From: JAXMAR01 sp046350295
GTDB taxonomy: Bacteria; Planctomycetota; Planctomycetia; Gemmatales; Gemmataceae
Direction: 5' to 3'
Assembly (NCBI GenBank): GCA_046350295.1
Contig: JAXMAR010000001.1
Span: 62,001 to 126,000 of the forward strand
DNA length: 64,000 bases
Positions within the stretch are counted from its first letter, which is position 1. Every line of letters starts with the position of its first letter. Below are positions 9,285 through 17,186 of the stretch, piece by piece. A program made the position numbers and the translations under genes. The notes under the pieces are model-generated. The model had not been told where the DNA came from. It saw only the letters and a program-made list of their open reading frames with translations, and ran no database searches.

Positions 9285-9683
9285 ATGGCCAAGAAACGTA
9301 AACCGGCGCGTCGCCATCGGATCCACTCCCGCCTCGTCGAGGAGCCGAGCGTTCAGCGCGAGGTCGATTACATCATCACGCAGGCGCAGCAGCACGAGGT
9401 CCGTTGTGTCGGCTGGGGGCGCCTCGTCTTCTTCTCCGCGCAGAGCGGCGACGCCTGGGTCCTCGACCCGGACGACGGCCTCGCCCTCATGCTGGCCCGC
9501 GACGGCACGCCGCAACCCGCTCGCATCGTCGAAACGGAAAAGTCCTTCGCCATCGATTGGGACCGCGACTATTCCATCGAGGGGGGCCGCTTCGTCACGG
9601 TGGAACGCCGCTCCGGCGAGGCCTTGTCGATCGTCGGCTATCCGATTCCGCTGATCCTGGACATGGTACAACGGGCGCCCTGA
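9285..9683 (+). CDS. Conserved hypothetical protein
   Basis: The protein is 132 aa; ATG 9285 has GGAGG 5 nt upstream. It starts MAKKRKPARRHRIHSR and continues with alternating strand-like segments (CVGWGRLVFFSAQSGDAWVLDPDDGLALMLA). No signal peptide, membrane segment or catalytic motif is apparent. It begins 47 nt after the citrate synthase stop and may be cotranscribed with it. Function is unknown. Confidence 0.6.
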   Translation: MAKKRKPARRHRIHSRLVEEPSVQREVDYIITQAQQHEVRCVGWGRLVFFSAQSGDAWVLDPDDGLALMLARDGTPQPARIVETEKSFAIDWDRDYSIEGGRFVTVERRSGEALSIVGYPIPLILDMVQRAP

Positions 9684-9778
9684 ACGCGTTTGAGAAACGT
9701 ACAAGCGGTCGAAAAGGCGCTTCCCGTCCGGGCGCCTTCCACTATAATCCCTTTTTCCCAATGTTGAGGGTCAAAGCC

Positions 9779-10021
9779 ATGGGTGCTCGCCGGATACGCC
9801 GCGACCAGCGGCGCGTCGACATGAAAGAATCCCGCTTGCTCAACGGCAAGCGCAAGGTGAAGGAACGCGTCAACCGGGACAAGCGGATGCTCGACCTCGT
9901 CAAGAAGGGCAAGCTCCCTTATCTCCCCTCCATCATGAGCTGGCTGAGCCAGCAGCTCGACACTCCGAGCCGCCTCATCAAGCAAGAAGACGTGGATCGG
10001 CTCATGCAGAATGCAAAATGA
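9779..10021 (+). CDS. Small basic conserved protein
   Basis: The protein is 80 aa and strongly basic in its first half (MGARRIRRDQRRVDMKESR... KRKVKERVNRDKRM), then has a helical C-terminal part ending IKQEDVDRLMQNAK. The start at ATG 9779 is preferred to ATG 9761 because GAGGG lies 8 nt upstream of it. A TATAAT hexamer at 9743-9748 is well placed as a -10 box, though no good -35 was found. Its last codons and stop fall inside the large inverted repeat at 10010-10080. Function is unknown; nucleic-acid binding would fit the charge. Confidence 0.55.
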   Translation: MGARRIRRDQRRVDMKESRLLNGKRKVKERVNRDKRMLDLVKKGKLPYLPSIMSWLSQQLDTPSRLIKQEDVDRLMQNAK

Positions 10022-10080
10022 AGAATGAAGAATGGAGAATGCGACCACCCCTCTTCATTCTTCATTCTGCATTTTGCATT
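10010..10080. repeat. 28-bp inverted repeat covering the ends of two convergent genes
   Basis: Arm 10010-10037 and arm 10053-10080 are complementary at 26 of 28 positions around a 15-nt loop. They are built from the A-rich words AATGCAAAATG and AAGAATG. The element supplies the stop codon of the gene ending at 10021 and lies at the 3' end of the gene ending at 10062, so it can serve as a bidirectional terminator. Confidence 0.7.
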
Positions 10081-10424
10081 TTCCTCCCCCCGTGTTCCGC
10101 GCAATACCGGAACACGCGCGGGAAGATCGGGATCCAGCCCCACAGGCGATGCCAGCTCCAGCCTGATTCGACCGCGGGCCGGCGGCAGAAGCTGCACGGG
10201 GCTACCGTGCCATCGTCCAGAAAGACATAGGGCTCGCCTTCCTTCGGCCCCCACCGGGCAATTTCCTCCTCGCTCACACCCCGCCGCCGCAGTTCCCCCT
10301 CGATGATCTCCAAGGCGTCCGGCTCCATGCCCGCGCGATAAAACGTCACGCGGTTCAACAAATCCTCGGTCGTCGCAGCGGCGGCGTTCGCCCGCACCTT
10401 GTCGAGATTCAATCGAAGGGACAT
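10062..10424 (-). CDS. Hypothetical protein with a C-terminal Cys/His cluster
   Basis: The protein is 120 aa from ATG 10424, preceded by GGTGAAG. The first half (MSLRLNLDKVRANAAAATTEDLLNRVTFYRAGMEPDALEIIEGELRRRGVS, broken here at the family-typical helix pair) looks alpha-helical. The second half has APCSFCRRP and YCAEHG, a CxxC...CxxH arrangement that could bind zinc. The last few residues are encoded by the inverted repeat at 10010-10080. I do not recognise a named family. Confidence 0.5.
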   Translation of the reverse strand: MSLRLNLDKVRANAAAATTEDLLNRVTFYRAGMEPDALEIIEGELRRRGVSEEEIARWGPKEGEPYVFLDDGTVAPCSFCRRPAVESGWSWHRLWGWIPIFPRVFRYCAEHGGRKMQNAE

Positions 10425-10533
10425 ATCTTCACCGGACGTTAAAACGCCCTGTTCTCTTCGGCTGCCGTGGGAACTTTCGTCGCCAATACCGCGTCTCACT
10501 CCGTGGGGTCGGATTCCCGCGTTCCCTTTGGGT

Positions 10534-10563
10534 TTGACAGTCGTCCCAATTACCTACTAAGAT
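10534..10563 (+). promoter_or_regulatory. Sigma-70-like promoter of the DUF1549 gene
   Basis: A perfect -35 TTGACA at 10534-10539 is followed after 18 bp by TAAGAT at 10558-10563, which matches four of six positions of the -10 consensus. It points to the gene starting at 10666, leaving a leader of about 95 nt. Confidence 0.5.
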
Positions 10564-10665
10564 TGGCTTTGTAGCCGATCGAAGCGCCCGCGGGGGCATG
10601 CCTAGGCCCGTTGGGCGTGAACGGATATCCCCATCCGCTATTGGCATTCTACGGGAGAACGAGGA

Positions 10666-12555
10666 ATGAAGCTGCAAGGCCGTCGCTGGCGCCTGTGGTC
10701 GTTCCTGGCGGGTTGCGCCTTCCTGCTGGGCATCGCGCTCACGCAGCCCTCCAATGCCCAGGACGATCCCAAGACCGACCCGCCCAAAAAGACCGGGAAG
10801 CAACCGAAGAAAACCGTCGACCCCGTCAAGAAGCCGGAGGTCCGCGACATCGTCGCCGTCGGCATCGGCGGCGTCGAGAACATCAAGATCATCAACGAGA
10901 CGCTCGAAAAAGCCTGGGCCGACAACAAGCTCGTCCCCTCCGACCGCTGCTCCGATTACGAGTTCATCCGCCGCGCCAGCCTCGACATCGTCGGCCGCAT
11001 CGCCAAGGTGCACGAGATCGAGCGTTTCCTGAAGGACCCGCCCGAACGGCGCCGTTCGCTCCTCATCGAGCGTCTGATGGGCCTGGAGAAGGGGCCCGAC
11101 CAGGTTCGCTACGCCGAGGAATACGCCGATAACTGGGCCGGCATCTGGACGACGCTCCTCATGACCCGCTCCGGCACCGCCAAGCTCTACCAGGAGCAGA
11201 TGCGCGACTGGCTGCGTGACAAGCTGATGGAGCGCAAGGAAAAGTCGACCGGCGACGAGGTCATCCGCCCCGACTGGTCGAAGATCGTCACCGAGCTGCT
11301 CACCGCCGAAGGCGAGACCAACGACAACGGCGCCGTCTGCTACATCCTCGCCCACCTCGGCGACCCGATCCCGGGCGACGCCAAGGCCAAGGCCGCCAAC
11401 GGCGCCTTCGACATGGTGCCGGTCACCTCGCGCAGCACCCGCCTCTTCCTCGGCCTGCGCACGCAGTGCGTGCAGTGCCACGACCATCCGTTCAACGACG
11501 AATGGGGCCAGCACCACTTCTGGGGCGTCAACGCCTTCTTCCGCCAGGTCGAGGCCCCCAAGGGCCGCCTGGCGATGATGATGGGCAAAGGCAAGAAGGA
11601 CAAGGGGACGCCGCAACGCGAGCTGCGCGACAACCCCGGCCTCAACGCCAAGGGCATCGTCCCCTACGAGCGCCGCACCGGCGTCTTCCTCTTCACCGAT
11701 CCCACCTTCCTCGACGGCAAGAAGATGAAGCTCGCCAGCGGCTCCACGCGCCGCAAGGAGCTGGCCAAGTTCGTCATCAACAGCCCTTATTTCGCCAAGG
11801 TCTCCCTCAACCGCATGTGGGGCCACTTCTTCGGCAAGGGCATGACCAAGGACCAGGTCGACGACTTCGGCGAGCACAACCCGGTCACCTTCCCCGATCT
11901 GTTCAACCAGCTCTCGGAAGACTGGGCCAAGAAGTACGACCACGACCCGAAGGTCCTCATCCGCTGGATTTGCAACAGCCGCGCTTACGGGCTCTCCAGC
12001 GTCGCCAACTCGAAGAACGACAAGCCGGAAGACGAGATCTTCTTCTCGCGCATGCTCCTCAAGAGCATGACCCCCGAGCAACTCTTCGAGTCCCTGATGA
12101 CCGCCACCGACGCCAAGGTCGGCCAGAGCAAGGAGAGCCGCGTCGCCCTGCGCGAGGAATGGCTCAACCGCCTGATCGTCAACTTCGGCGACGACGAGGG
12201 CAACGAGGGCAACTACAACGGCACGGTCGTCCAGGCCCTCTTGCTCATGAACGGCGACGACATCAACAAGGCGATCACGGACAAGGATAACGGCACGGTC
12301 GCCATCGCTCTCAAGAAGTGGGGCCCCGTCGCGCGGACGAATCTGAAGGGCGCTCTCAGGGGAGCGGTCAACGATCTGTTCCTCGCGGCGTTGAATCGCC
12401 CGCCGCGCGCCGAGGAGGTGAACCGCATCCTCGCCGACAAGATGGTCGAGCTGCCGCGCGTGAAAACCAAGGACTCGAACGCCTTCGTGACGGCGTTCTA
12501 TCAGGATCTCTACTGGGCCATCCTCAATAGCAACGAGTTCATCTTGAACCATTGA
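10666..12555 (+). CDS. Exported DUF1549/DUF1553 protein with CxxCH motif
   Basis: The protein is 629 aa with an N-terminal signal segment (LWSFLAGCAFLLGIALTQPSNAQ) and a Lys/Pro-rich linker. The DUF1549 part includes YEFIRRASLDIVGR and LGLRTQCVQCHDHPFNDEW; the CVQCH looks like a c-heme site but in this family it is embedded in the conserved domain. The DUF1553 part includes RRKELAKFVINSPYFAKVSLNRMWGHFFGKG and ends in YWAILNSNEFILNH. Such proteins are hallmarks of planctomycetes and often pair with DUF1501 proteins. Some are linked to polysaccharide use, but the biochemical role is not established. Unusually, no DUF1501 gene is adjacent here. A promoter lies at 10534-10563 and a strong terminator follows. 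Confidence 0.88.
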   Translation: MKLQGRRWRLWSFLAGCAFLLGIALTQPSNAQDDPKTDPPKKTGKQPKKTVDPVKKPEVRDIVAVGIGGVENIKIINETLEKAWADNKLVPSDRCSDYEFIRRASLDIVGRIAKVHEIERFLKDPPERRRSLLIERLMGLEKGPDQVRYAEEYADNWAGIWTTLLMTRSGTAKLYQEQMRDWLRDKLMERKEKSTGDEVIRPDWSKIVTELLTAEGETNDNGAVCYILAHLGDPIPGDAKAKAANGAFDMVPVTSRSTRLFLGLRTQCVQCHDHPFNDEWGQHHFWGVNAFFRQVEAPKGRLAMMMGKGKKDKGTPQRELRDNPGLNAKGIVPYERRTGVFLFTDPTFLDGKKMKLASGSTRRKELAKFVINSPYFAKVSLNRMWGHFFGKGMTKDQVDDFGEHNPVTFPDLFNQLSEDWAKKYDHDPKVLIRWICNSRAYGLSSVANSKNDKPEDEIFFSRMLLKSMTPEQLFESLMTATDAKVGQSKESRVALREEWLNRLIVNFGDDEGNEGNYNGTVVQALLLMNGDDINKAITDKDNGTVAIALKKWGPVARTNLKGALRGAVNDLFLAALNRPPRAEEVNRILADKMVELPRVKTKDSNAFVTAFYQDLYWAILNSNEFILNH

Positions 12556-12569
12556 CAACCCGTCCGTCC

Positions 12570-12608
12570 AAAAGGAAAAGCGGCGCGCAAGCGCCGCTTT
12601 TTCCTTTT
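12570..12608 (+). terminator. Strong intrinsic terminator
   Basis: GCGGCGC pairs with GCGCCGC over a GCAA tetraloop, extended on both sides by an A-rich arm and TTTTTCCTTTT. It starts 15 bp after the stop at 12555 and can work in both directions. Confidence 0.85.
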
Positions 12609-12677
12609 GGCGATCCCCTCGCCCCTCTTTGGCTTCGCCTTTTTCGCCTTGGGCGCCGCGGCTTTTGAACGGCGTGG

Positions 12678-12728
12678 CCCCAGGGCGTCGCCCTGGCTGT
12701 CTTGTTCAGCCCCTTCGGGCCGTTACGG
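12678..12728. repeat. REP-like hairpin unit
   Basis: CCAGGGCGTCGCCCTGG forms a hairpin followed by GCTGTCTTGTTCAGCCCC and CTTCGGG. The same order of words recurs at 13723-13767 and 13838-13885, so this is one member of the local REP family around the transposase gene. Confidence 0.6.
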
Positions 12729-12825
12729 CGCCTCCGCGCTGCGCCCGTCTTTGCGGTTTGGAGGCGTCCTCAGTGAGAAACCAACACGCCCTGGCGACGG
12801 CGAAAAGGAGCCAACACGCTCGAAA

Positions 12826-13078
12826 ATCCAACAGCCCCAATCGGCCAACAGCTCCAATCGGCCAACAGCTCCAATCGGCCAACATCCCCAATCGGCCAAC
12901 ATCCCGAAGCAACCAACATCCCGAAGCAACCAACATCCCGAAGCAACCAACATCCCGAAGCAACCAACATTCCACTTGCTGGTAACGCTCGGCCCGAAGC
13001 GATCAACATTCCAAAGCGATCAACATTCCAAAGCGATCAACATTCCGAAGCAAGCAACGGTCCGCAGCGACCAACGGT
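12826..13078. repeat. 17-bp tandem repeat (minisatellite)
   Basis: About 250 bp consist of variants of CCGAAGCAACCAACATC, first as related units with CAATCGGCCAACA and then as near-identical copies from about 12900. Because 17 is not a multiple of 3, all three frames translate to the same 17-residue cycle and long open frames arise on both strands. These are not taken as genes. Nothing else is seen in the 12609-13208 gap except REP hairpins. Confidence 0.8.
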
Positions 13079-13102
13079 CCCTGAAAGGGCCAAACAAGAA
13101 AG

Positions 13103-13156
13103 CCCAGGGCAACGCCCTGGGAAAACACGCGGTCGCCAAAGTAGCCCTGTAAGGGC
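13103..13156. repeat. REP-like double hairpin, left of transposase
   Basis: CCCAGGGC-AAC-GCCCTGGG at 13103-13121 is a perfect 8-bp hairpin. GCCCT-GTA-AGGGC at 13144-13156 is a second. The same two hairpins occur in opposite order and orientation at 13686-13741 on the other side of the transposase gene. Confidence 0.75.
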
Positions 13157-13208
13157 GAAACAAAGAAGGGCGTCCCCTGTGCGATGGCGATGGCGCGATG
13201 GCGCGAGT

Positions 13209-13661
13209 TCAATCCCAGAGATACCGTTCATCGAACTCCATCCCGTGGCGGCGCAACAGTTCGCGCAACTCATCTTGAAACGTCATCCGCTTGTGATGTT
13301 TTTCTTGATTCTCGATGTAGCGCAGCACGGTCGCCACATTGGATTGACTCACGGAGAACGCCCCGTAGCCGGCCTGCCAATGGAAAGATGACTGCTTCGG
13401 CCCATTGAACTTCATCCACTTCGAACTGCCCTTCTTTACTTCTTCCACGACCTTCTTCAGGGCATGATTCTTGGATAGCCCGAAAAGCGCGTGAACATGG
13501 TCCTCGACGCCTCCAATCAGGAGGGCGGGACTTTCCCATTTCTTGAAAATCCCCGCCTGGTACGCGAACAGCGCATCCCGATGTTCCTTCGGCAGCCAGG
13601 GCTCGCGATTCTTGGTGCTATAGACGAGATGAATCAGATTCTTTGCAAGAGACTGGGACAT
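13209..13661 (-). CDS. REP-associated IS200/IS605-type tyrosine transposase (RAYT)
   Basis: The protein is 150 aa, starting at ATG 13661. It has the Y1-transposase fold signatures HLVYSTKNREPWLP (11-24), the HUH pair H55-V-H57 in GGVEDHVHALF, and the nucleophile candidate Tyr115 in VLRYIENQEKHH. The tail GMEFDERYLWD is typical of the single-domain family. Enzymes of this group cut and join single-stranded DNA at hairpins. The gene has no TnpB partner and is flanked on both sides by inverted REP hairpins, which is the arrangement of RAYT proteins that mobilise REP/BIME elements rather than of a complete IS200. The reading frame is intact, so it may be active. Confidence 0.88.
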   Translation of the reverse strand: MSQSLAKNLIHLVYSTKNREPWLPKEHRDALFAYQAGIFKKWESPALLIGGVEDHVHALFGLSKNHALKKVVEEVKKGSSKWMKFNGPKQSSFHWQAGYGAFSVSQSNVATVLRYIENQEKHHKRMTFQDELRELLRRHGMEFDERYLWD

Positions 13662-13685
13662 GGCTCTTGGGCCCCGCATTGTTTT

Positions 13686-13885
13686 GCCCTTTCAGGGCGC
13701 CACGGGTAAAAACGGCCCCGGTCCCAGGGCGTTGCCCTGGGCTGTCTTGTTTGGCCCCTTCGGGGCCCCTGCGGGGCGTTACCAAGGCGACTGGCCCGTG
13801 GCCCTGGCCCGTGGCCCTGGCCCGTGGCCCTGGCCCGTGGCCCAGGGCGTCGCGGCTGTCTTGTTTGGCTCCTTCGGGGCGTTGC
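13686..13885. repeat. REP hairpin cluster with 12-bp tandem repeat, right of transposase
   Basis: It contains hairpins GCCCT-TTC-AGGGC (13686-13698), CCCAGGGC-GTT-GCCCTGGG (13723-13741) and GGCCCC-TTC-GGGGCC (13753-13767). About four copies of CTGGCCCGTGGC follow (13791-13845), and then another partial REP unit. It fills the gap between the transposase and the aldo/keto reductase; no gene is seen in 13662-14001. Confidence 0.75.
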
Positions 13886-14001
13886 CGCTTGCCCAGACCC
13901 GGCAGGGTTCCCTTCTCCAAAAAAAAAGCCGCTCCGTTCGCCCCCGACCAGCAACGCGCGACCAACCTATGCGATCTTCGCGCCTTTGCGAGAAACCACC
14001 C

Positions 14002-14934
14002 TCATGTCTGCCCCCGCCACGCCTGGCCCGCCGCCGCCTCCGCGCGGCGGAACGCCTCGCGCACCGAATCGACCGCGATGTGCGGCAACGGCCCTTTCGC
14101 CGCCGCCGCCAGATTGCGCTTCACGTTCTCCGCCTTCGTCGTGCCGATGATCGCCGTGTGCGCCCCCGGCTGCGACAGCGTGAAGCGCAGTGCCAATTCC
14201 GGCCATGCCTCCTCGGCTGGACCCGCGATCCCGAAGTCCCCCGGCCGGATGTCCATCGCCGCCAGGCGTTCCGTGTAGGTCCGGGCGTAGCTCGCGTACA
14301 TCCCCGGCTGGTCGCTCGGCTTCTTCCAGGCGGCGTTAGCGATCGGTCGCTTCGCCATGACGCCGACGTTCTTGGCCCGCGCCGCCGGAAGCGCCAGGTC
14401 GATGTTCGCTTGATCGCACAGGTTGATCGACATCTGCACGACGTCGACGCTTGGCAGCGTGACCGCGTGCGCCACCGCCTCGTTGTCCCCCGAGTAGCCC
14501 AGGAAGCGGATCGTGCCGGCCCGCTTCGCCTTCTCGAGCGCCCCCAGCGCTTCCCCTTGCTTGAGCGTGGCCAGGTCGCAGGTGTGCAGCAGCATCACGT
14601 CGACGTACTCGAAGCCGGTGCGGCGCAGCGTCTGCTCGATGTAGCGGGCGATCCCCGCCTCCGACCAGTCCACCTCGTTCACCCCGTTGGCGCCCTGACC
14701 ACACTTGGAGACGAAGACGAAATCGTTGCGCCGCTGGCCCACCGCCTTGCCGATCAGCTCCTCCGAGCCGAGATACATGGCCGCGCTGTCGATGAGGTTG
14801 ACGCCGCTGTCGAGCATCAGGTTGAGGATGCGGCTCACAGCTTCCTGCTCGGTCTTCAGAAACCCGATCGGCGCCCCGCCGAAGCCCAGGACCGAGACCT
14901 CCAACCCCGTCTTGCCGAAGATGCGTTTCTCCAT
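14002..14934 (-). CDS. Aldo/keto reductase
   Basis: The protein is 310 aa, normal for a bacterial AKR. The (beta/alpha)8 family is clear from MEKRIFGKTGLEVSVLGFGG and the catalytic tetrad Asp49 (LIDSA), Tyr54 (MYLGSEE), Lys77 (VSKCG) and His117 (LLHTCD). The late strand-loop TAIIGTTKAENV binds the NADP(H) phosphate region in relatives. It should reduce an aldehyde or ketone with NAD(P)H in the cytoplasm; the substrate cannot be told. It is a single gene between the REP field and a divergent PilZ gene. Confidence 0.9.
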   Translation of the reverse strand: MEKRIFGKTGLEVSVLGFGGAPIGFLKTEQEAVSRILNLMLDSGVNLIDSAAMYLGSEELIGKAVGQRRNDFVFVSKCGQGANGVNEVDWSEAGIARYIEQTLRRTGFEYVDVMLLHTCDLATLKQGEALGALEKAKRAGTIRFLGYSGDNEAVAHAVTLPSVDVVQMSINLCDQANIDLALPAARAKNVGVMAKRPIANAAWKKPSDQPGMYASYARTYTERLAAMDIRPGDFGIAGPAEEAWPELALRFTLSQPGAHTAIIGTTKAENVKRNLAAAAKGPLPHIAVDSVREAFRRAEAAAGQAWRGQT

Positions 14935-15113
14935 GAGGGACTCCCCGGATTGCCGCGTGCGCGTTTCCTGACATGATATAGTGGACGCGCACGCGTCGTC
15001 CTTTTATCAGCGTGCGCGTCGGCAGTAGGTCCGGCGAGCCGAGCCGGACCGGGCGTGACCACTCGCGAACCCGTCATCCCTCTGTCCGGCCCCGCTCGGC
15101 TCGCGCGGCCTAC

Positions 15114-15449
15114 GTGGAGCTTGCCTTGCCGGCCAACGACCGCCGCCAATCGGAACGTTTCCCAGTCTCTGCGGACGTCACCTGTGGCGTGGCCGGGCGC
15201 CTGATCCAGGACCTGGGCGCCGTCCGCATCAAGAACGTGTCGATGGAGGGGATCGGCCTGCTCCTGGGCAAGGCGGCCGCGGTCGGGGACGTGCTGGCCT
15301 TGACGCTGGCGAACCCGGGCAAGGCGTTCGCGCGCACCTGCCTCGTGCGCGTGGTCCACGTCACCCCGCAAGTGGGCGGCTCCCACCTCGTCGGCGGCAC
15401 GTTCGAAACGCCCTTGACGTATCAGGAGTTGACGACGCTGATCATGTGA
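15114..15449 (+). CDS. PilZ domain protein
   Basis: The protein is about 111 aa if translation starts at GTG 15114; TTG 15126 is an alternative and GTG 15012 would add a low-complexity stretch that includes an inverted repeat. NDRRQSERFPVSADV carries the RxxxR c-di-GMP-binding motif, and IKNVSMEGIGLLL matches the second PilZ motif ((D/N)xSxxG). The final strands (LVRVVHVTPQVGGSHLVGGTF) complete the barrel. It probably binds c-di-GMP as a stand-alone receptor; the partner is not visible from its neighbours. Confidence 0.78.
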   Translation: MELALPANDRRQSERFPVSADVTCGVAGRLIQDLGAVRIKNVSMEGIGLLLGKAAAVGDVLALTLANPGKAFARTCLVRVVHVTPQVGGSHLVGGTFETPLTYQELTTLIM

Positions 15450-15474
15450 CGCCGCGCCGGGCACGGGGCATGTG

Positions 15475-17025
15475 TCAATCCGGCGCACACAGCTTCCGCA
15501 CGCCCGCCTCGTCGAGCGCGCTGCCGAAAACGCAGAGCTCGTCGATGCAGCCCTCGAAGCGCTCGCGATCCCAGGCTGGGTGGGATGCGCCGGTCAGAAG
15601 GAGGGCTTCCGTTCCGATCACGCGATTGGTCGTGATGAGCCGGCCCGGCTGTCGCGCCGGTTCGCGGGACTTGGACTTGAGCTTGAGCTTCGATTTGAAC
15701 TTGGGCTCGGGCTCCGCCGCGACGTCCAGCTTGCCGTCGACAAACAGCTTCACTTCCCCCTCGGCGCTGCGCGTCAGCGCCATGTGATGCCACGTATTGT
15801 CGTTGACGGGGAATCCGCCAAGGGCCTCGTTCGGGTAGCCGGCGTTGCCCTGGTGTCGGATCTGGGCGATCAGTTTGCCGTCCTTGAGGACGACGTTGAA
15901 CATGTCAAACGGACTGTCTGCCGGGGGCCGGAGGGAAAGGATCACACCCTTGGGCTTGGCCGTCTTGATCCAGGCCGCGATGGTGAAGGGCGCCTTGTCC
16001 GCGAAGTTCAAAGCGCTCGAGGAGCTGAGCTCGATGTGGTCGTCGCTGCCGTTGAGCTGCACCGCCTTGCCGCGCACGCCGGGAACCCACTTGCAGCCGT
16101 GCAGCGTCGCTTCCAGCGCGCTGGGCCCCGAATCCTTGGCGCTGGTCCCGGCCCCTTCGTCGAAGCTCCAGCGGGCGCGCAAGCCGGGCTCGGACGAGCC
16201 GGCGTCAGAGGTCCTGGGGTCGACCGGTTTTGGACCGGGTCCAGGCCCAGGCCCAGGACCGGGGCCGGGCCGTGGCGGCGGGCCGACGGGGCCCGCGAAC
16301 GGCGGGTCGCCTCCCGGTCGTGGTCGCGTGTCTTCAGCCCCGACCAGCACGCAGACGGACAGGCAGCCGCCCGCCACGAAGTTCAACAAGAACGACTCCT
16401 TTGTGGCGTCGAAGCGGCTCACGAAGTAGTAGAAGGCATAAAAGGGAAGGAAGACACACATCCAGCCCTGTCCGGCGCTCTCGCGAAACGCGACACTCCA
16501 GAACCAGGTCGCGCTGATCAGGCAGACAAAAGCGCAAACCACGATCGTGGCGACTTTGAACTTTTCAGCGGACAACAACCGCAATCCGAGCAGCGCCAAA
16601 CAGACAATGGACATAATCAGCGTGAAGCCGAACTCGCGCGTCATGCGAAAGCCGCCCGCGCCCGATCGCCGTCGCGCTCGGCTCCGGCGCGACCGTCTCG
16701 GCTCATCATCGTCGTCGTCCCGGTCGTCATCGTCGCGCCTCGGCCGCGCGTCCTCGTCCCAGTCCCGTCGTCCACGCGCGGCGCGCTCGGCCCGATCGTC
16801 GTAATGATCGCGCGGCTGCGGCATCCCGCTGCGTCGCCGCGCCAAGTCGTCCCTCTCAATGGCGTCGGCGCGCGGCGCCGCCGGATCCGCGCCGTCGCGC
16901 CCAGCGGGCACGCCGGCGGGTACCTTGAGCTTTTGCTTGCAGCCGGGACAGGCGATCGCCTTGCCTGCCAGTTCATCCTTGACGGCAAGGGCCTTGTCGC
17001 AATTCGAGCAGCGCAGTCGGATCAT
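15475..17025 (-). CDS. Zinc-ribbon, membrane-anchored LamG-domain protein
   Basis: The protein is 516 aa with four parts. First is an N-terminal zinc ribbon with C6, C9, C26 and C29. A highly charged Arg/Asp linker follows (45-125). Next are four hydrophobic segments at about 133-152, 158-177, 188-203 and 212-229. Last, after a Gly-Pro repeat spacer, is a LamG/concanavalin-like jellyroll (about 280-515) with ARWSFDEGAGTSAKDSG, FTIAAWIKT and the closing FEGCIDELCVFGSAL. A cytoplasmic zinc ribbon with an exported carbohydrate- or protein-binding lectin-like domain is implied. This modular design is common in planctomycetes; the ligand is unknown. Confidence 0.75.
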   Translation of the reverse strand: MIRLRCSNCDKALAVKDELAGKAIACPGCKQKLKVPAGVPAGRDGADPAAPRADAIERDDLARRRSGMPQPRDHYDDRAERAARGRRDWDEDARPRRDDDDRDDDDDEPRRSRRSRARRRSGAGGFRMTREFGFTLIMSIVCLALLGLRLLSAEKFKVATIVVCAFVCLISATWFWSVAFRESAGQGWMCVFLPFYAFYYFVSRFDATKESFLLNFVAGGCLSVCVLVGAEDTRPRPGGDPPFAGPVGPPPRPGPGPGPGPGPGPKPVDPRTSDAGSSEPGLRARWSFDEGAGTSAKDSGPSALEATLHGCKWVPGVRGKAVQLNGSDDHIELSSSSALNFADKAPFTIAAWIKTAKPKGVILSLRPPADSPFDMFNVVLKDGKLIAQIRHQGNAGYPNEALGGFPVNDNTWHHMALTRSAEGEVKLFVDGKLDVAAEPEPKFKSKLKLKSKSREPARQPGRLITTNRVIGTEALLLTGASHPAWDRERFEGCIDELCVFGSALDEAGVRKLCAPD

Positions 17026-17117
17026 GGGGGTCTCCGATGGGAGAGCGCTTCAGGGATGCTTCTTCCGAAAACCGATAGGAGCGGATAGGAGGTCTAACAA
17101 ATCGTCAATCTCTCACA

Positions 17118-17158
17118 AAATAAGACCCCGCCGCGACTAGGGGACCGACGTGGCGGGG
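17118..17158 (-). terminator. Intrinsic terminator of the DUF1501 gene
   Basis: On the minus strand GGCCCCGCCACG pairs with CGCGGCGGGG across a short loop and is followed by TCTTATTTT. It lies just downstream of the stop at 17187. Confidence 0.65.
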
Positions 17159-17186
17159 CCTGGGCGGAGAGAGATCGGATGGCGGG

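Noticed and set aside
12826..13078. CRISPR array
   Set aside because: Units are contiguous 17-bp tandem repeats with no spacers of constant size and no cas genes in the window.
12607..13152. Long open frames on both strands through 12.6-13.1 kb
   Set aside because: They are produced by the 17-bp tandem repeat, which reads without stops in every frame. No start with a ribosome site or conserved sequence supports a gene.
15012..15113. N-terminal extension of the PilZ protein from GTG 15012
   Set aside because: The added residues are low-complexity and the DNA contains a perfect inverted repeat (GTCCGG...CCGGAC), which is more like a leader hairpin than coding sequence.
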